Shown here piece after piece: positions 19,973 through 29,391 of a stretch of 64,000 bases of DNA (positions are counted from its first letter, which is position 1; every line of letters begins with the position of its first letter). The stretch spans positions 1 to 64,000 of the forward strand of contig CAKZKQ010000117.1 of the NCBI GenBank assembly GCA_937123825.1. Direction: 5' to 3'. Source of the DNA: an uncultured Pseudomonadota bacterium. GTDB lineage: Bacteria > Myxococcota_A > Bradymonadia > Bradymonadales > GCA-2716585. The notes beneath the pieces were generated by a model. The model did no database searches. It saw only the letters and a list, made by a program, of their open reading frames with translations, and had not been told where the DNA came from. The position numbers and the translations under genes are program-made.

Positions 19973-20923
19973 ATGGGCAACAAAGAAAACGGTCGGTTCG
20001 TCAACCTCGACCCCGCGGTGCGACCTCAGTTCAACAAGGTCTTTCAGTGGGCCGTCCTGGACCGACTGAGCGGCAAGCGGCGCAAGACACCGCCCCACGC
20101 CCACGTCGACGTGGTTCAAGACCCCGAGCCGCCTTCGGTGCAGGACATCGGGGCGATGTGGTTGGGGCATGCCACGGCGCTGATCAGCATCGCGGGCTTG
20201 CGGATCCTGACGGACCCGGTCTTTGCCCGCAACCTGGGGCTGATCCGCCGCAACGTCCCGGTGGTCTTGCCGGTCGAGGCGCTGCCGCATGTGGACGTGG
20301 TGCTCATCAGCCACAACCACCGCGATCACCTGGACCGTGCCAGCATCAAAGCCGTCGAGGCGCGCTTCAAGCCCCACTTTGTGGTCCCCCTGGAGGTCGA
20401 CCGCCACCTGCGCGCCTGGAAAGTCCCAGTCCAGCGGATCACGACGCTGGGCTGGTGGCAGGACGCGCGCCCGATTGCCAAGGCCCCGCACCTGAACTTC
20501 ACCTGCGTGCCCGCCCAGCATTGGTCCCAACGCCTGATCGCCGATCGAAACCAGACCCTTTGGGGTGGTTTTGTATTGGAGGCCGACGGCAAACGCGTCT
20601 ATTTTGCCGGAGACAGCGGCTATTTTGACGGGTTTGCCCAGATCGGGCAGCGCCACCCAAACATTGACCTGGCCCTCATCCCCATTGGGGCCTACGACCC
20701 GGAGTGGTTTATGAGCCCGCAGCACATGAACCCCGATGAGGCCGGTCAGGCGTTTGTGGATCTGGGCGCCAAACAGATGATCTCCATCCACTGGGGGACC
20801 TACAAGCTCACCGACGAGCCCATGGACGAGCCTCCCAGGCGCCTGAGCGACTGGATGACCCGCGTGAAGATGGAAGAGGGGCGGATCTGGACGCTCCCTG
20901 TGGGCGGCAGGGTGGTGTTGTGA
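19973..20923 (+). CDS. Metallo-beta-lactamase-fold hydrolase (NAPE-PLD / UlaG-like)
   Basis: The 316-residue protein carries the zinc motif HNHRDHLD (HxHxDH form) preceded by DVVLIS. It also has an upstream WLGHATALI strand, later histidines in PAQHWSQR and SIHWGTYKL, and Asp in FAGDSGYFDGF. This pattern matches the NAPE-phospholipase D-like branch, which hydrolyses phosphodiester or lactone substrates with two metal ions. No signal peptide is seen, so it is probably cytoplasmic. AAGGATC precedes the ATG. Substrate unknown. It is divergent from the upstream exported-protein gene. Confidence 0.9.
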   Translation: MGNKENGRFVNLDPAVRPQFNKVFQWAVLDRLSGKRRKTPPHAHVDVVQDPEPPSVQDIGAMWLGHATALISIAGLRILTDPVFARNLGLIRRNVPVVLPVEALPHVDVVLISHNHRDHLDRASIKAVEARFKPHFVVPLEVDRHLRAWKVPVQRITTLGWWQDARPIAKAPHLNFTCVPAQHWSQRLIADRNQTLWGGFVLEADGKRVYFAGDSGYFDGFAQIGQRHPNIDLALIPIGAYDPEWFMSPQHMNPDEAGQAFVDLGAKQMISIHWGTYKLTDEPMDEPPRRLSDWMTRVKMEEGRIWTLPVGGRVVL

Positions 20924-21126
20924 GGGTGGGGCGTGTATCTTTGAGCCACTTTTGACCAACACCGTTTTGATGCCCTGCGGCGCCTGTCGCGGGTGTCCTC
21001 GCAGGTGGTTTGGAGCCAAATCAACTTCAACAGGCCAGATGCTGGCCTGCAATAGACAGGTGCATGGGCTTATCGGGCCGGAAAGCTGGCCGGGCTCTTG
21101 TGCCACACGATAAGGAGATGGAGCGG

Positions 21127-21825
21127 ATGGGGAAACCAGAGCTGGTCATTGCCGCCAACCCTGACTCAATGGCCAAGCAGGCCGCCGAACGCACGGCCAG
21201 GGTCATCACCGAGAGCGTCCAGGCGCGCGGCCAGTGCACGCTGGCGCTGGCAGGTGGCGGCACGCCCAAAGGCGTTTATGCGCTGCTGGCCCAGATGAAG
21301 ACGTTGCCCTGGGACAAGGTGGTCTTCTACTACGGCGATGAGCGCTGCGTGGCGCCCGACGACAAGGACAGCAACCACCGCATGGCGCACGAGTCGCTGC
21401 TGGGTCCGTTGGGAATCGCTGACGCTCAGATCCGGCGCATGGAAGGGGAGGACGCCGACCGAGAGCAGGCCGCCGCCCGCTATGCCGCCAGCCTCCCCGA
21501 GCGTTTTGACCTGATTTTGCTTGGCATGGGGCCAGACGGGCACACCGCCTCGCTCTTTCCGGGGCACGAGGCCATGGGTGAGCGTCAGCGTTTGGTGATG
21601 CCGGTCAAAGGCCCCAAACCGCCGCCTTGGCGCTTGACCCTCACCGCGCCGGTCATCGAGGCCGCCAGGGAGGTCTTTGTCCTGGCCCACGGTCAAGGCA
21701 AAGCCCAGAAGATCGCCGAGGTCATGGGCGAGCCCATCGACATCGCTGTCAGGCCCATTCAGTTGGCCCATGCTGGGGTTTGGTTCCTCGACGAGGCCTC
21801 GGCCAGTCTCTTGCCTGTCCAGTGA
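21127..21825 (+). CDS. pgl: 6-phosphogluconolactonase
   Basis: Second step of the oxidative pentose-phosphate pathway: 6-phosphogluconolactone to 6-phosphogluconate. The glucosamine-6-phosphate isomerase-like fold is clear: LALAGGGTPKGVYALL, FYYGDERCV, DSNHRMAHESLL and LLGMGPDGHTASLFPG. About 232 residues, as usual. AAGGAG sits 9 nt before the ATG at 21127, while an in-frame ATG at 21118 directly abuts it, so 21127 is the better start. No zwf or gnd gene is adjacent in this window. Confidence 0.95.
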   Translation: MGKPELVIAANPDSMAKQAAERTARVITESVQARGQCTLALAGGGTPKGVYALLAQMKTLPWDKVVFYYGDERCVAPDDKDSNHRMAHESLLGPLGIADAQIRRMEGEDADREQAAARYAASLPERFDLILLGMGPDGHTASLFPGHEAMGERQRLVMPVKGPKPPPWRLTLTAPVIEAAREVFVLAHGQGKAQKIAEVMGEPIDIAVRPIQLAHAGVWFLDEASASLLPVQ

Positions 21826-21850
21826 TCGCTGTCTGCAGCACGGCTGCGCG

Positions 21851-22177
21851 TCACCACGCCCATTGAACCTTCAATCCGCCCCCATCTTCGCTCACCCAGG
21901 CGTCGACGGGTGGTGGTGCGGGCGCCTCGGCGCGGCGCAGCCTGGGGCCACGGCGAGAACGGGCAGGGCGCGTGGCCCAAAGGACCAGGAAGGTGGCGCC
22001 GATGACCAGGCCGACGCCGACAACGGTCACGGTGGTGGTGGAGACCGGGTCGGGGACGTCTCGGCAGACGGTCTTGCCGGTGTCTTTGTCGGTGACACAG
22101 TCTCGGTCTGCGGCGTAGGCGGTGTGGGAGAAACCCAGCGCGGCGATGACGATGGCGGTACAGATGGTGCGTCGCAT
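21851..22177 (-). CDS. Small exported protein with one transmembrane segment
   Basis: The 108-residue protein has a signal peptide (MRRTICTAIVIAALGFSHTAYAAD), a short two-Cys segment (DCVTDKDTGKTVC) and one hydrophobic helix (TVTVVGVGLVIGATFLVLW). A basic stretch leads to the C-terminus EDGGGLKVQWAW. That C-terminus resembles those of the proteins encoded at 19025-19813 and 22471-24033. GGAGG lies 5 nt before the ATG at 22177, which decides the start; longer in-frame forms lack a signal peptide. Function unknown. The gene ends 25 bp from the convergent pgl. Confidence 0.7.
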   Translation of the reverse strand: MRRTICTAIVIAALGFSHTAYAADRDCVTDKDTGKTVCRDVPDPVSTTTVTVVGVGLVIGATFLVLWATRPARSRRGPRLRRAEAPAPPPVDAWVSEDGGGLKVQWAW

Positions 22178-22470
22178 CGGAGCCTCCAGGAGGCGGTGGC
22201 TGCCGGGGCTGGCTTTTGGGAGCCTTGCTGGCGTGGCCAGCCCCAGAGAAGGCGCAGGCAAGCGTGGACCGGGCAGGGCAATGGGGCTCATGGCGGCCTG
22301 CCCGGCGGCGGAAAACGTTGTCAGCGCCTTTTGAGTCTGAGGTTCTCCAAGAAGACAAGACGCGCTTGTGTGTGTTGAGTTGCCGGGTGCGGTCCGTGTC
22401 TGCCCAGGCCTTCTTCGATCACCTTTGGGGTCATTGTGACGGCTGGCGAGCGCAGACGCAAATGGGTGCC

Positions 22471-24033
22471 CTAGAACTGGCCAAAGACGCCCATGCCGCC
22501 GCCGGTGGGGGTCATCCAGGGGGCCATGCCCCATCGATCGGCGCGCTCATCGGGGTTGCCCGAGAGGTACTCGTCCTGACTGGGAGACTCAACGAAGTAG
22601 AGCACGACGGCGCCAACAGCCAATACGCCGCCGACGATGTAGAGGGTGTCGCGGGTGATGAGCGTGTCGTCGAGGTCGTTGCGCAGACGCTCGGTTTGAG
22701 GGGTCCCGCGGCACTCGGGGGCGGCGATGCAGTCGTCCAGATCCTGCTGGGCCGTCTGACCCAGGAATTCAAAGGCGATCCCGGCGGTCAGCGAGGCCGC
22801 CGCGATGCTCCCCACCGTCCACGTGAAGATTCTGGAGCCGTCGGTGGCCACCACCTCCAGATACTCGTCGCGGTCACGGTAGACGTTGTCATTGAGCGCG
22901 ATGTAGACATCGACCTCGTCCTCGGGGGTGGGTTTGTTGGAGCGCACCGCACGCAGCGCCTGGTCAATCCCGGCGCGGTCGAGCCGCTCGGTGATTTTCA
23001 GGCGAATGGAGCACAGCCGGGTGGCCTCCTGGGTGTCGATGCGGTCAAACTGCAAAAAACGCCCGAGCGCTTCGTTTTCACCCACGCCCACCATCCAAAC
23101 CTCACCGCTGCCCAGCGCGCGCCCCATGGCCACGCCCACAGAGACGATGTTGGCCACGGACTTCTCGCCGTCGATCAGGCGCAGCGTCGGGCCTGCGCTG
23201 GTGCGCTCCATGGCGCGGGCCAGCAACATGCTCAGGCGCAGCTCCATGGGCTTGTTGACCGTCACGCGGCGCGGGGTCAACGTCAGATCCCCGCACGAGC
23301 CCACCACGTAATAGGTGCGCCCTGAGCGCACCGCGACGTTGGCCTGGCGCCCGTCGCCCTCCACAAAGCCGTTGATGGAGATGGAGCAGCTCTGACCGGC
23401 CCCCGCCGGGATGTCCTGAAGGATGATGTTCAGCGCGGTGTCGTTCTTGCTGCGCCCCTTTTCAAAGGCGTCGACGACCTCGGGGTCAATCTCGTTGCTG
23501 GTGGGCCGGGCGGCGGGGAAGCGCGCGGCGGCGTTCTCCATCAGCGCCGACAGCTTGGCGCCGTCGGCCTTGCCCTCGGCCTTGAGGCTCTGCCACAACC
23601 TCAAGTGGGCCATAAAGAGCATCTTGGAGGTGTTTTTGTCCGCGCTGGTGTGCGCCAGGAGCGCGTCGGCGTCTTTGAGCAGGCGCTCCAGCGGGGCGAT
23701 GGCCTTGGCCGAGTCCTCCACCAGGAAGATCTCTTCGGCCCGCGCCGCCTCTTCCTGCACCCGCTTTTGAGCGTCGGTGTTGACCGGCGACACCCAGGCC
23801 GCGCCCATGGCGTCTTCAAGCTCCTGGCCCACCAACGCCGTGCCCGTCCAGATCCGCTTCAACCCGCTGTTGATGTCTTCCATAAAGGGCGCCACCGGAG
23901 GCTCGCCCTTGGCGTCGGCGTAGTGCGCGGGGAAGAGCGCCACCTGATTGCTCACCACGTTTTGCTGCGCGTGCGCCACACCTGACAGACACACCCACAC
24001 CACCCACGCCCAACACAATGTCCTCAAACGCAT
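22471..24033 (-). CDS. Exported protein with PEGA-like region and two membrane segments
   Basis: Start at 24033 gives a signal peptide ending VAHAQQ; a longer form starting at 24087 hides it. About 520 residues. The N-terminal half is helical and TPR-like (AIAPLERLLKDADALLAHTS, LRLWQSLKAEGKADG). A beta-rich PEGA-like piece follows (SISINGFVEGDGRQANVAVRSG, YYVVG). A middle domain carries Cys residues and ends with an Asp-rich segment. Two hydrophobic helices (about residues 405-425 and 475-490) precede the C-terminus APWMTPTGGGMGVFGQF. The PEGA-like segment is typical of cell-surface proteins of myxobacteria and relatives. Role unknown; possibly an envelope complex component with the neighbouring small protein. 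Confidence 0.75.
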   Translation of the reverse strand: MRLRTLCWAWVVWVCLSGVAHAQQNVVSNQVALFPAHYADAKGEPPVAPFMEDINSGLKRIWTGTALVGQELEDAMGAAWVSPVNTDAQKRVQEEAARAEEIFLVEDSAKAIAPLERLLKDADALLAHTSADKNTSKMLFMAHLRLWQSLKAEGKADGAKLSALMENAAARFPAARPTSNEIDPEVVDAFEKGRSKNDTALNIILQDIPAGAGQSCSISINGFVEGDGRQANVAVRSGRTYYVVGSCGDLTLTPRRVTVNKPMELRLSMLLARAMERTSAGPTLRLIDGEKSVANIVSVGVAMGRALGSGEVWMVGVGENEALGRFLQFDRIDTQEATRLCSIRLKITERLDRAGIDQALRAVRSNKPTPEDEVDVYIALNDNVYRDRDEYLEVVATDGSRIFTWTVGSIAAASLTAGIAFEFLGQTAQQDLDDCIAAPECRGTPQTERLRNDLDDTLITRDTLYIVGGVLAVGAVVLYFVESPSQDEYLSGNPDERADRWGMAPWMTPTGGGMGVFGQF

Positions 24034-24348
24034 CGTTTCGCTCAACCTCGCCTGCAATCTATTTTGGCTGCTCTGGGGCAAAGGCAATATAGCTTAAACA
24101 ACCCCGAAGGTATACTGCGTCTTCCAAACCGGAGAGGTTTTTGACGCGCTTTGGGGAATGTGTCAAAACCCCGACTTACTTGTGGGTGGATGTGTGACAG
24201 AAGGTTGACGTTGTGGTCTTTTGGAGTACGTTTAAACATGGGTGCGGGTTTTGCCGATAGAACATGACAGCATCGGCTGGTGGCCTTCAGGGCCAGACAA
24301 TGAGACATGCTGACATCTTGACCGAGGGCTGACATTGGTGGGCAGCCC

Positions 24349-25140
24349 GTGGACAAACCAGAGGCCTTTGGTGGCCAACCTGGTGGGGGTCCGCAGGTGG
24401 AGGCGCCCTGCTTGAGGCGCAACGTGGACGAGAGCTTGAACGGACAAACAGAGCCCAGGTTCCATTGTGAACCCATCGTGAGGTTCTCAACCAGCGGTTT
24501 GAAGCTGGCAGCGGTGGAGTTTATGGCCGGCGGTCCAACCGCCGCCACCTGGAAGGCCCGGGGCAAGCTCCTGGAGCTGGACTGCCTGGCCGCCGAGGCC
24601 GCCCGCAGGCTCAAGCTCCCCGAACACGTCGCCGTCCACCTCAACCTCCCCGTGGGTGAGCCCACGCGCGCCCTCGACAGCCAGCGCTACCTGAGCGCCC
24701 TCAAGATCCTCTCTGAAGAGCGCCGCGTGGTGCTGGAGATCCCCGAATACGCCCAGGCACAGGACTTCGCCGACGCCTTTGAGATCGCCAGGCTCACCGG
24801 CGTGTGTCTGGTGGTCGATGATCTGGCCCCCGGCAATCAGGCCTGGCAGTGGGTCGAGGACAACCTGCGCCAGTGCGCCGACGCCGGACGCGCCATCGCC
24901 TACGGCGGCAAATTTGATTGGGTCTACTTCCAAAGCAGCGTGCGGGATGGGGCAAGGTGGGACGATTTCTGCCAGCACGTCCACCGCTTTGGAGACGCGC
25001 TCTGCTCGGTGACCATCGAGGGCATCGAGAACGTCCGCCACCTCTTGAGCCTGGGGGCGCTGGTCCGCCCCGGCATCACCTTTGATGTCCAGGGCTTCTT
25101 CCTCAACGATCTCTTCAAAGACCGCATCAAGCGGATGTGA
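24349..25140 (+). CDS. Degenerate EAL-domain protein
   Basis: A stand-alone EAL fold: EPIVRFSTSGLKLAAVEFM, VHLNLPV, VVLEIPEYAQ, LVVDDLAPGN, VTIEGIENVRHLLSLGA and FDVQGFFL follow the family order. The signature EAL is changed to EFM and the substrate Lys strand (usually IKID) reads WVYFQ. Glu of EIPE, the DD pair and EGIE remain. It therefore probably binds c-di-GMP weakly or acts as a non-catalytic regulator rather than a phosphodiesterase. No GGDEF, PAS or receiver domain is attached. The true start is uncertain, with ATG 24349 or nearby GTG codons (24424, 24466). Confidence 0.75.
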   Translation: MDKPEAFGGQPGGGPQVEAPCLRRNVDESLNGQTEPRFHCEPIVRFSTSGLKLAAVEFMAGGPTAATWKARGKLLELDCLAAEAARRLKLPEHVAVHLNLPVGEPTRALDSQRYLSALKILSEERRVVLEIPEYAQAQDFADAFEIARLTGVCLVVDDLAPGNQAWQWVEDNLRQCADAGRAIAYGGKFDWVYFQSSVRDGARWDDFCQHVHRFGDALCSVTIEGIENVRHLLSLGALVRPGITFDVQGFFLNDLFKDRIKRM

Positions 25141-25146
25141 GCGCGC

Positions 25147-26055
25147 TCAGCGCCGCGCTTTGCTCCAGAAAGCCTGGAGGAAGGGGCCGGCCAGCATCCA
25201 CAAGATGCTCAGCGGCACCAGCGCCAACATGGCGCGCTGCAGATCGCTGCCCGCCAAAGACGTCACCACCGAGTTGATGTGCCAGCCCAGGTTGGGCTCG
25301 TAGGGCGTCCAGAGCGCCGCCAGCGGCACCAGCGCCATGGTCAGCGTCGCCGCCACGCCCACCCACAGGGCCCACGCCCGCAAACGCATGATGCCCGCCA
25401 CGGCCACCGCCGAGAGCCCCAGGGTCATCAGCGCCCCAAAGTAAGCCAGGTCGCTGGGCAGGCGGTAGGCGTGGTCCATGAAGGACGCCGCGCCAAAGCC
25501 CATCCACGACAGCACCATCGCCGAGGCCAGCAGCCGTCCACGGCCATAGCTCAGCGTGGCCCAGCCCGTGAGCATGTCGCGGCCCTCAAAGCGCTGCAAG
25601 AGGTTGCGGCCCCAGAGCAGCGCCGTGGGCACCGCCGCCACCGACACCGCTCCGGCCACCGCCGTGGCAATGCCCTTGCCCTCATGCCAGTCGGCCAGGT
25701 ACTCGGTGAACCACGCCGTCTGGGGCAAGAGCACACCCCAGAGCGTCAAGAGGCTCAGCAACCTGGCCCGCGGCGTGCCGCGCCACAGCGCCACCGCCGA
25801 GGCGCCCAGCATCCCCACCGCCAGCAGCGCCAGACCCGGCCTCCACCAACTCAAATACGTCCACAGTGAGCCCTGAATGTGAAAGCCAACGCCCGCCGTG
25901 TCGTACGTCACGCGTTCGCCCCAGTGCACAAAGACGTCGTGGTAGAAATACAGGCCACACAGCGCCCCGTAGCACGCAGACAAAAGCCCCATCCAGAGGG
26001 CGGCTGCGCGCACGCGCAGTGTTTGAGGACGACTGAGGTTCGTGGCTTCCTGCAT
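25147..26055 (-). CDS. Polytopic inner-membrane protein of unknown function
   Basis: About 302 residues with roughly eight hydrophobic segments (for example LWMGLLSACYGALCGLYFY, TAVAGAVSVAAVPTALLWG, ALWVGVAATLTMALVPLAALW). No signature of a known transporter or enzyme family was found. Start at 26055 is supported by AGGGAGAG about 7 nt upstream; an in-frame start at 26136 lacks this. The gene ends 6 bp from the convergent EAL-like gene. Confidence 0.7.
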   Translation of the reverse strand: MQEATNLSRPQTLRVRAAALWMGLLSACYGALCGLYFYHDVFVHWGERVTYDTAGVGFHIQGSLWTYLSWWRPGLALLAVGMLGASAVALWRGTPRARLLSLLTLWGVLLPQTAWFTEYLADWHEGKGIATAVAGAVSVAAVPTALLWGRNLLQRFEGRDMLTGWATLSYGRGRLLASAMVLSWMGFGAASFMDHAYRLPSDLAYFGALMTLGLSAVAVAGIMRLRAWALWVGVAATLTMALVPLAALWTPYEPNLGWHINSVVTSLAGSDLQRAMLALVPLSILWMLAGPFLQAFWSKARR

Positions 26056-26403
26056 CACGTGTCTCTCCCTTGTCCATGGCGGCCCATGGTCGGGCCGGTG
26101 TGTGTTGTTGTGGCGAGTCTTGCCAAAGCCTGACACTTATCATCGGCAAGCCAGGGGCTCTTTTCAAGCCGGGCGGTCCCACCGGCGCGCTTCACACCAA
26201 ACGGCAGACAAAGATCCTGGTTTGGCCTCAATCACCCCATGCACACAACGTGCGGTCAAGGCACGCCACTGCGCCCGACCAGCATAGAGAACACACCAGC
26301 ACCCATAGGATCTTCCTCAAGAAGGATCCTTTGTGCGCTCGTGTGGTCAGAACACAGCCTGGAGTGGCCTCCAAAAGCGCTGTGCGGGCAAACAAGCCGT
26401 GTT

Positions 26404-29391
26404 TCAGTTGGATGTAAGGCGCTTTTGGGTGGGGATTTCGATGGCCTGACGCAGGATTTCGGCCGGGTGGAGGGCTTTTTTGCCCGTCCCGTCGGCGATC
26501 TGGTGACGGCAGCTCGTCCCCGGCGCCGCCACGATCACCTCTTTGGACGCCTCGCGCACCGCCGGGAAGAGCACCAGCTCACCGATTTGCATCGACAACT
26601 CATAGTGCTCCTTCTCGTAACCAAACGAGCCCGCCATGCCGCAGCACCCCGACGGGATCGCCTCCACGGTGGACTCGGGCAGGACAGAGAGTGCTTCCAT
26701 CAGCGGCCCCATGCCCACGATCGCCTTCTGGTGACAGTGGCCGTGGACCTTGAGCTTGACCGGCCCGCGCGCCTTCCACGCCAGCCCCTCCAGCGCCCCG
26801 TCGCCCTTGGCCTTGACCACAAACTCCTCAAACGTCATCGCCGCCTCGGCCACCAAACTGGCCTTCTCCCGCGACGCGGGCTCCACAAGGTCGGGCGCCT
26901 CGTCCCGGAAGGTCAAAATGGCACTCGGCTCCAGGCCCACAATCGGTCGCCCGGCCCTGGCGTGCGGCGCCAGCGCTTCGACCGCTTCGGTGAGCACCTT
27001 GCGGGCGCGGCGCAGCAGCCCCTTGCTGATCTGCGTGCGCGCCGAGGTGATCCCGTGGGTCACCTCGACCTCGTACCCGGCCGCCTCCATGAACTCCAGC
27101 GCCGCCCGGCCCACGTGCGGGTCGTTGTAGTGGACAAAGGCGTCGTTGAAGAGCACCACCTTGCCACGCTTTCCGTCCCCGAGCGGCTTGTGGCGCTTGG
27201 CCCAGGACCCAAAGCTCTCGCGCGCGATGGCCGGCACCTGACGCTTGGGGTGCACGCCCATGACCTTCTTCATCAGCGACGTGTTGATCATCCCCGAGGC
27301 CAACCCCGGCGTCCACCGCGCCATCCCCACCAGCGTCGCAAACTCGCCCAGCATCCTGGAGCGCAGCGGCACCCCGTGCTTGTCGTGATAGTGCTGCAGG
27401 AACTCGGCCTTCATCCGCGCCATGTCCACGCTGGCCGGGCACTCCGATTTGCACCCCTTGCACGACAGACACAAATCCAGCGCCCCGTAGAGGTCCTTGC
27501 GCGTCATGCCCTGGGCCGGATCGGCGGCGTGCAGCGCTTGGCGAAAGAGGTTGGCGCGCCCCCGGGTGGTGTCCTTCTCTTCTCGCGTGGCCATGTAGGA
27601 CGGGCACATGGTCCCGCGCCCCGGGCTCTTGCGGCAGGCCCCGGCCCCGTTGCACTTCTCGGCGGCGCGGATCAGCCCAAAGTCCGCCGACCAGTCAAAC
27701 CACGTCTCCACCTCCGGCACCGGCTTGCCCGGCTCAAAGCGCAGATCGGCGTCCAAAGGCAGCGGATCGACGATCTTGTGGGGGTTGAGCAGGTTGTGCG
27801 GGTCAAAGGCGCCCTTGACCTGACCCAGGAGCTTCGCCACCTCCTTGCCCACCATCAACTCGATGTACGGCGCCCTCAGGCGGCCATCGCCGTGCTCTCC
27901 AGAGAGCGAGCCGCCAAACTCCGCCACCAACTCCGCCACGTCCTGGGCGATCCCCTTGAACTTCTCCATGTCGCCTTCGTCGCGCAGGTTCAACTCGGGC
28001 CTCAGGTGCAGCTCGCCCACCGATGCGTGCGCGTAATAAACGCACTGGGTGCCGTAGCGCTCCATCAGCGCCTGCATCTTGCGCACATAGGCGGGCAGGT
28101 CATCGACCGCCACAGCGGTGTCTTCGATGATGGTCACCGCCTTGACGTCCCCAGGCACCCCCATCAAGAGCCCCAGGCCCGCTTTGCGCAGCGCCCAGAC
28201 GCGCCCCAGGTCTGGTGGCCTGACAATGGGGAAGGCGTACCCCATGCCGACCTTCTTGTAGTGCTCAATGAGGGCCTGGGCGCGTTCGTCGAGCCGCTGG
28301 GGGTCGTCGTCGTAGAACTCCACCACCAGGACGGCTTCGGGCTTGCCCTCGACCCAGAAGCGGTTGCGCATCTGGGCGCTGTTGCCCTCGGTGGCCTTCA
28401 GGATGCGGTCGTCCATCAACTCCACGGCGGCCGGGTCGTGGCTGACGGCCAGGACAGTGCCGCGCATGGACTCGTCGAGCGTCTCAAAGTGGGCGCAGAC
28501 CAGGAGCTTGTGCTTGGGCAACTCCACCAGGTTCAAGGTCGCCTCGGTGACCAGCGCCAACGTCCCCTCACTGCCGCACAGCAGCCGCGAGATGTTTAGC
28601 GGCGGCCCGTCAGGCTCCCAGGGCTGGCTGCGGGCCAGGATGTCCAGCGCGTAGCCCGTGTTGCGCCTCAAGACGTCATGGCGAGGGTAGCGCTCCAGGA
28701 TTTGGTCCCGGTGATCGTCGATCATCTGGCAGATCTGGCGGTAGATCTGCCCTTCCAGAGTCTCCAGGGCCTTCTTTTGTTCCAGTTCCTCGGTGTCCAG
28801 GTCTCCAAAGCGCACCAGCGAGCCGTCGCTCAAGACCGCCTCGATCTCCAGGGTGTGTTCGCGGGTGGTTTGCCAGATGATGGAGTGGGTGCCGCAGGCG
28901 TTGTTGCCGATCATGCCGCCGATCATGCAGCGGTTGCTTGTGGAGGTCTCGGGGCCAAAGATCAGCCCGTGGGGCTTGAGCTTGTCGTTGAGATCGTCGC
29001 GGATCACGCCCGGTTGCAGGCGCACGCGTTTGGCCTTGGGGTCGATCTCCAACACCTTGGTCATGTGCCGTGAGATGTCCACCACCAGCCCTTGGCCCAC
29101 GCACTGGCCCGCCAACGAGGTGCCTGCGGCGCGCGGGATGAGCGGCAGCTTGTGTTTGGCGGCAAAGCGCACAATGGCCACACAGTCGTCGCGGTGCATC
29201 GGGCGCACCACGCCCAAAGGGGTTTGCTGGTAGATCGACGCGTCGGTCGCATAGAGCATCCGCGTCACGGGGTCGGTGTGGACCTCGCCGTCGATCTGGC
29301 CATTGAGCTCGGCCAGCAGGGCGGCCTGCTGGTCCAGCGACAAAGGAGGGGTGGCGGTGGCGGTGCCGTCTTCATTGGGAGTGGGGGGCAT
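26404..29391 (-). CDS. FAD-linked oxidase / Fe-S (CCG) fusion dehydrogenase, D-2-hydroxyglutarate or D-lactate type
   Basis: The 995-residue protein fuses three parts, like YdiJ-type enzymes. An FAD-binding PCMH domain (IPRAAGTSLAGQCVG, GPETSTSNRCMIGGMIGNNACG) is followed by the FAD-oxidase C-terminal domain. Next is a ferredoxin-like 2x[4Fe-4S] region (CNGAGACRK, MCPSYMATREEKDTTRGRAN, LCLSCKGCKSECPASVDM). The C-terminal CCG domain includes GHCHQKA and IPSGCCGMAGSFGYE. It should oxidise a D-2-hydroxyacid to the 2-oxoacid and pass electrons via the clusters to a quinone or another acceptor. D-2-hydroxyglutarate is the best-known substrate of the closest relatives, D-lactate the main alternative. 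The ATG at 29391 overlaps the stop of the upstream gene (TAATG). Confidence 0.9.
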   Translation of the reverse strand: MPPTPNEDGTATATPPLSLDQQAALLAELNGQIDGEVHTDPVTRMLYATDASIYQQTPLGVVRPMHRDDCVAIVRFAAKHKLPLIPRAAGTSLAGQCVGQGLVVDISRHMTKVLEIDPKAKRVRLQPGVIRDDLNDKLKPHGLIFGPETSTSNRCMIGGMIGNNACGTHSIIWQTTREHTLEIEAVLSDGSLVRFGDLDTEELEQKKALETLEGQIYRQICQMIDDHRDQILERYPRHDVLRRNTGYALDILARSQPWEPDGPPLNISRLLCGSEGTLALVTEATLNLVELPKHKLLVCAHFETLDESMRGTVLAVSHDPAAVELMDDRILKATEGNSAQMRNRFWVEGKPEAVLVVEFYDDDPQRLDERAQALIEHYKKVGMGYAFPIVRPPDLGRVWALRKAGLGLLMGVPGDVKAVTIIEDTAVAVDDLPAYVRKMQALMERYGTQCVYYAHASVGELHLRPELNLRDEGDMEKFKGIAQDVAELVAEFGGSLSGEHGDGRLRAPYIELMVGKEVAKLLGQVKGAFDPHNLLNPHKIVDPLPLDADLRFEPGKPVPEVETWFDWSADFGLIRAAEKCNGAGACRKSPGRGTMCPSYMATREEKDTTRGRANLFRQALHAADPAQGMTRKDLYGALDLCLSCKGCKSECPASVDMARMKAEFLQHYHDKHGVPLRSRMLGEFATLVGMARWTPGLASGMINTSLMKKVMGVHPKRQVPAIARESFGSWAKRHKPLGDGKRGKVVLFNDAFVHYNDPHVGRAALEFMEAAGYEVEVTHGITSARTQISKGLLRRARKVLTEAVEALAPHARAGRPIVGLEPSAILTFRDEAPDLVEPASREKASLVAEAAMTFEEFVVKAKGDGALEGLAWKARGPVKLKVHGHCHQKAIVGMGPLMEALSVLPESTVEAIPSGCCGMAGSFGYEKEHYELSMQIGELVLFPAVREASKEVIVAAPGTSCRHQIADGTGKKALHPAEILRQAIEIPTQKRLTSN

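Noticed and set aside
26307-26330. AGGATC/GATCCT near-palindrome after the dehydrogenase gene
   Set aside because: Short, imperfect and without a T-run on the relevant strand.
26239-28599. 786-codon open frame on the plus strand
   Set aside because: It is antisense to the FAD/Fe-S dehydrogenase; composition is typical of reverse-strand translation in a GC-rich gene.
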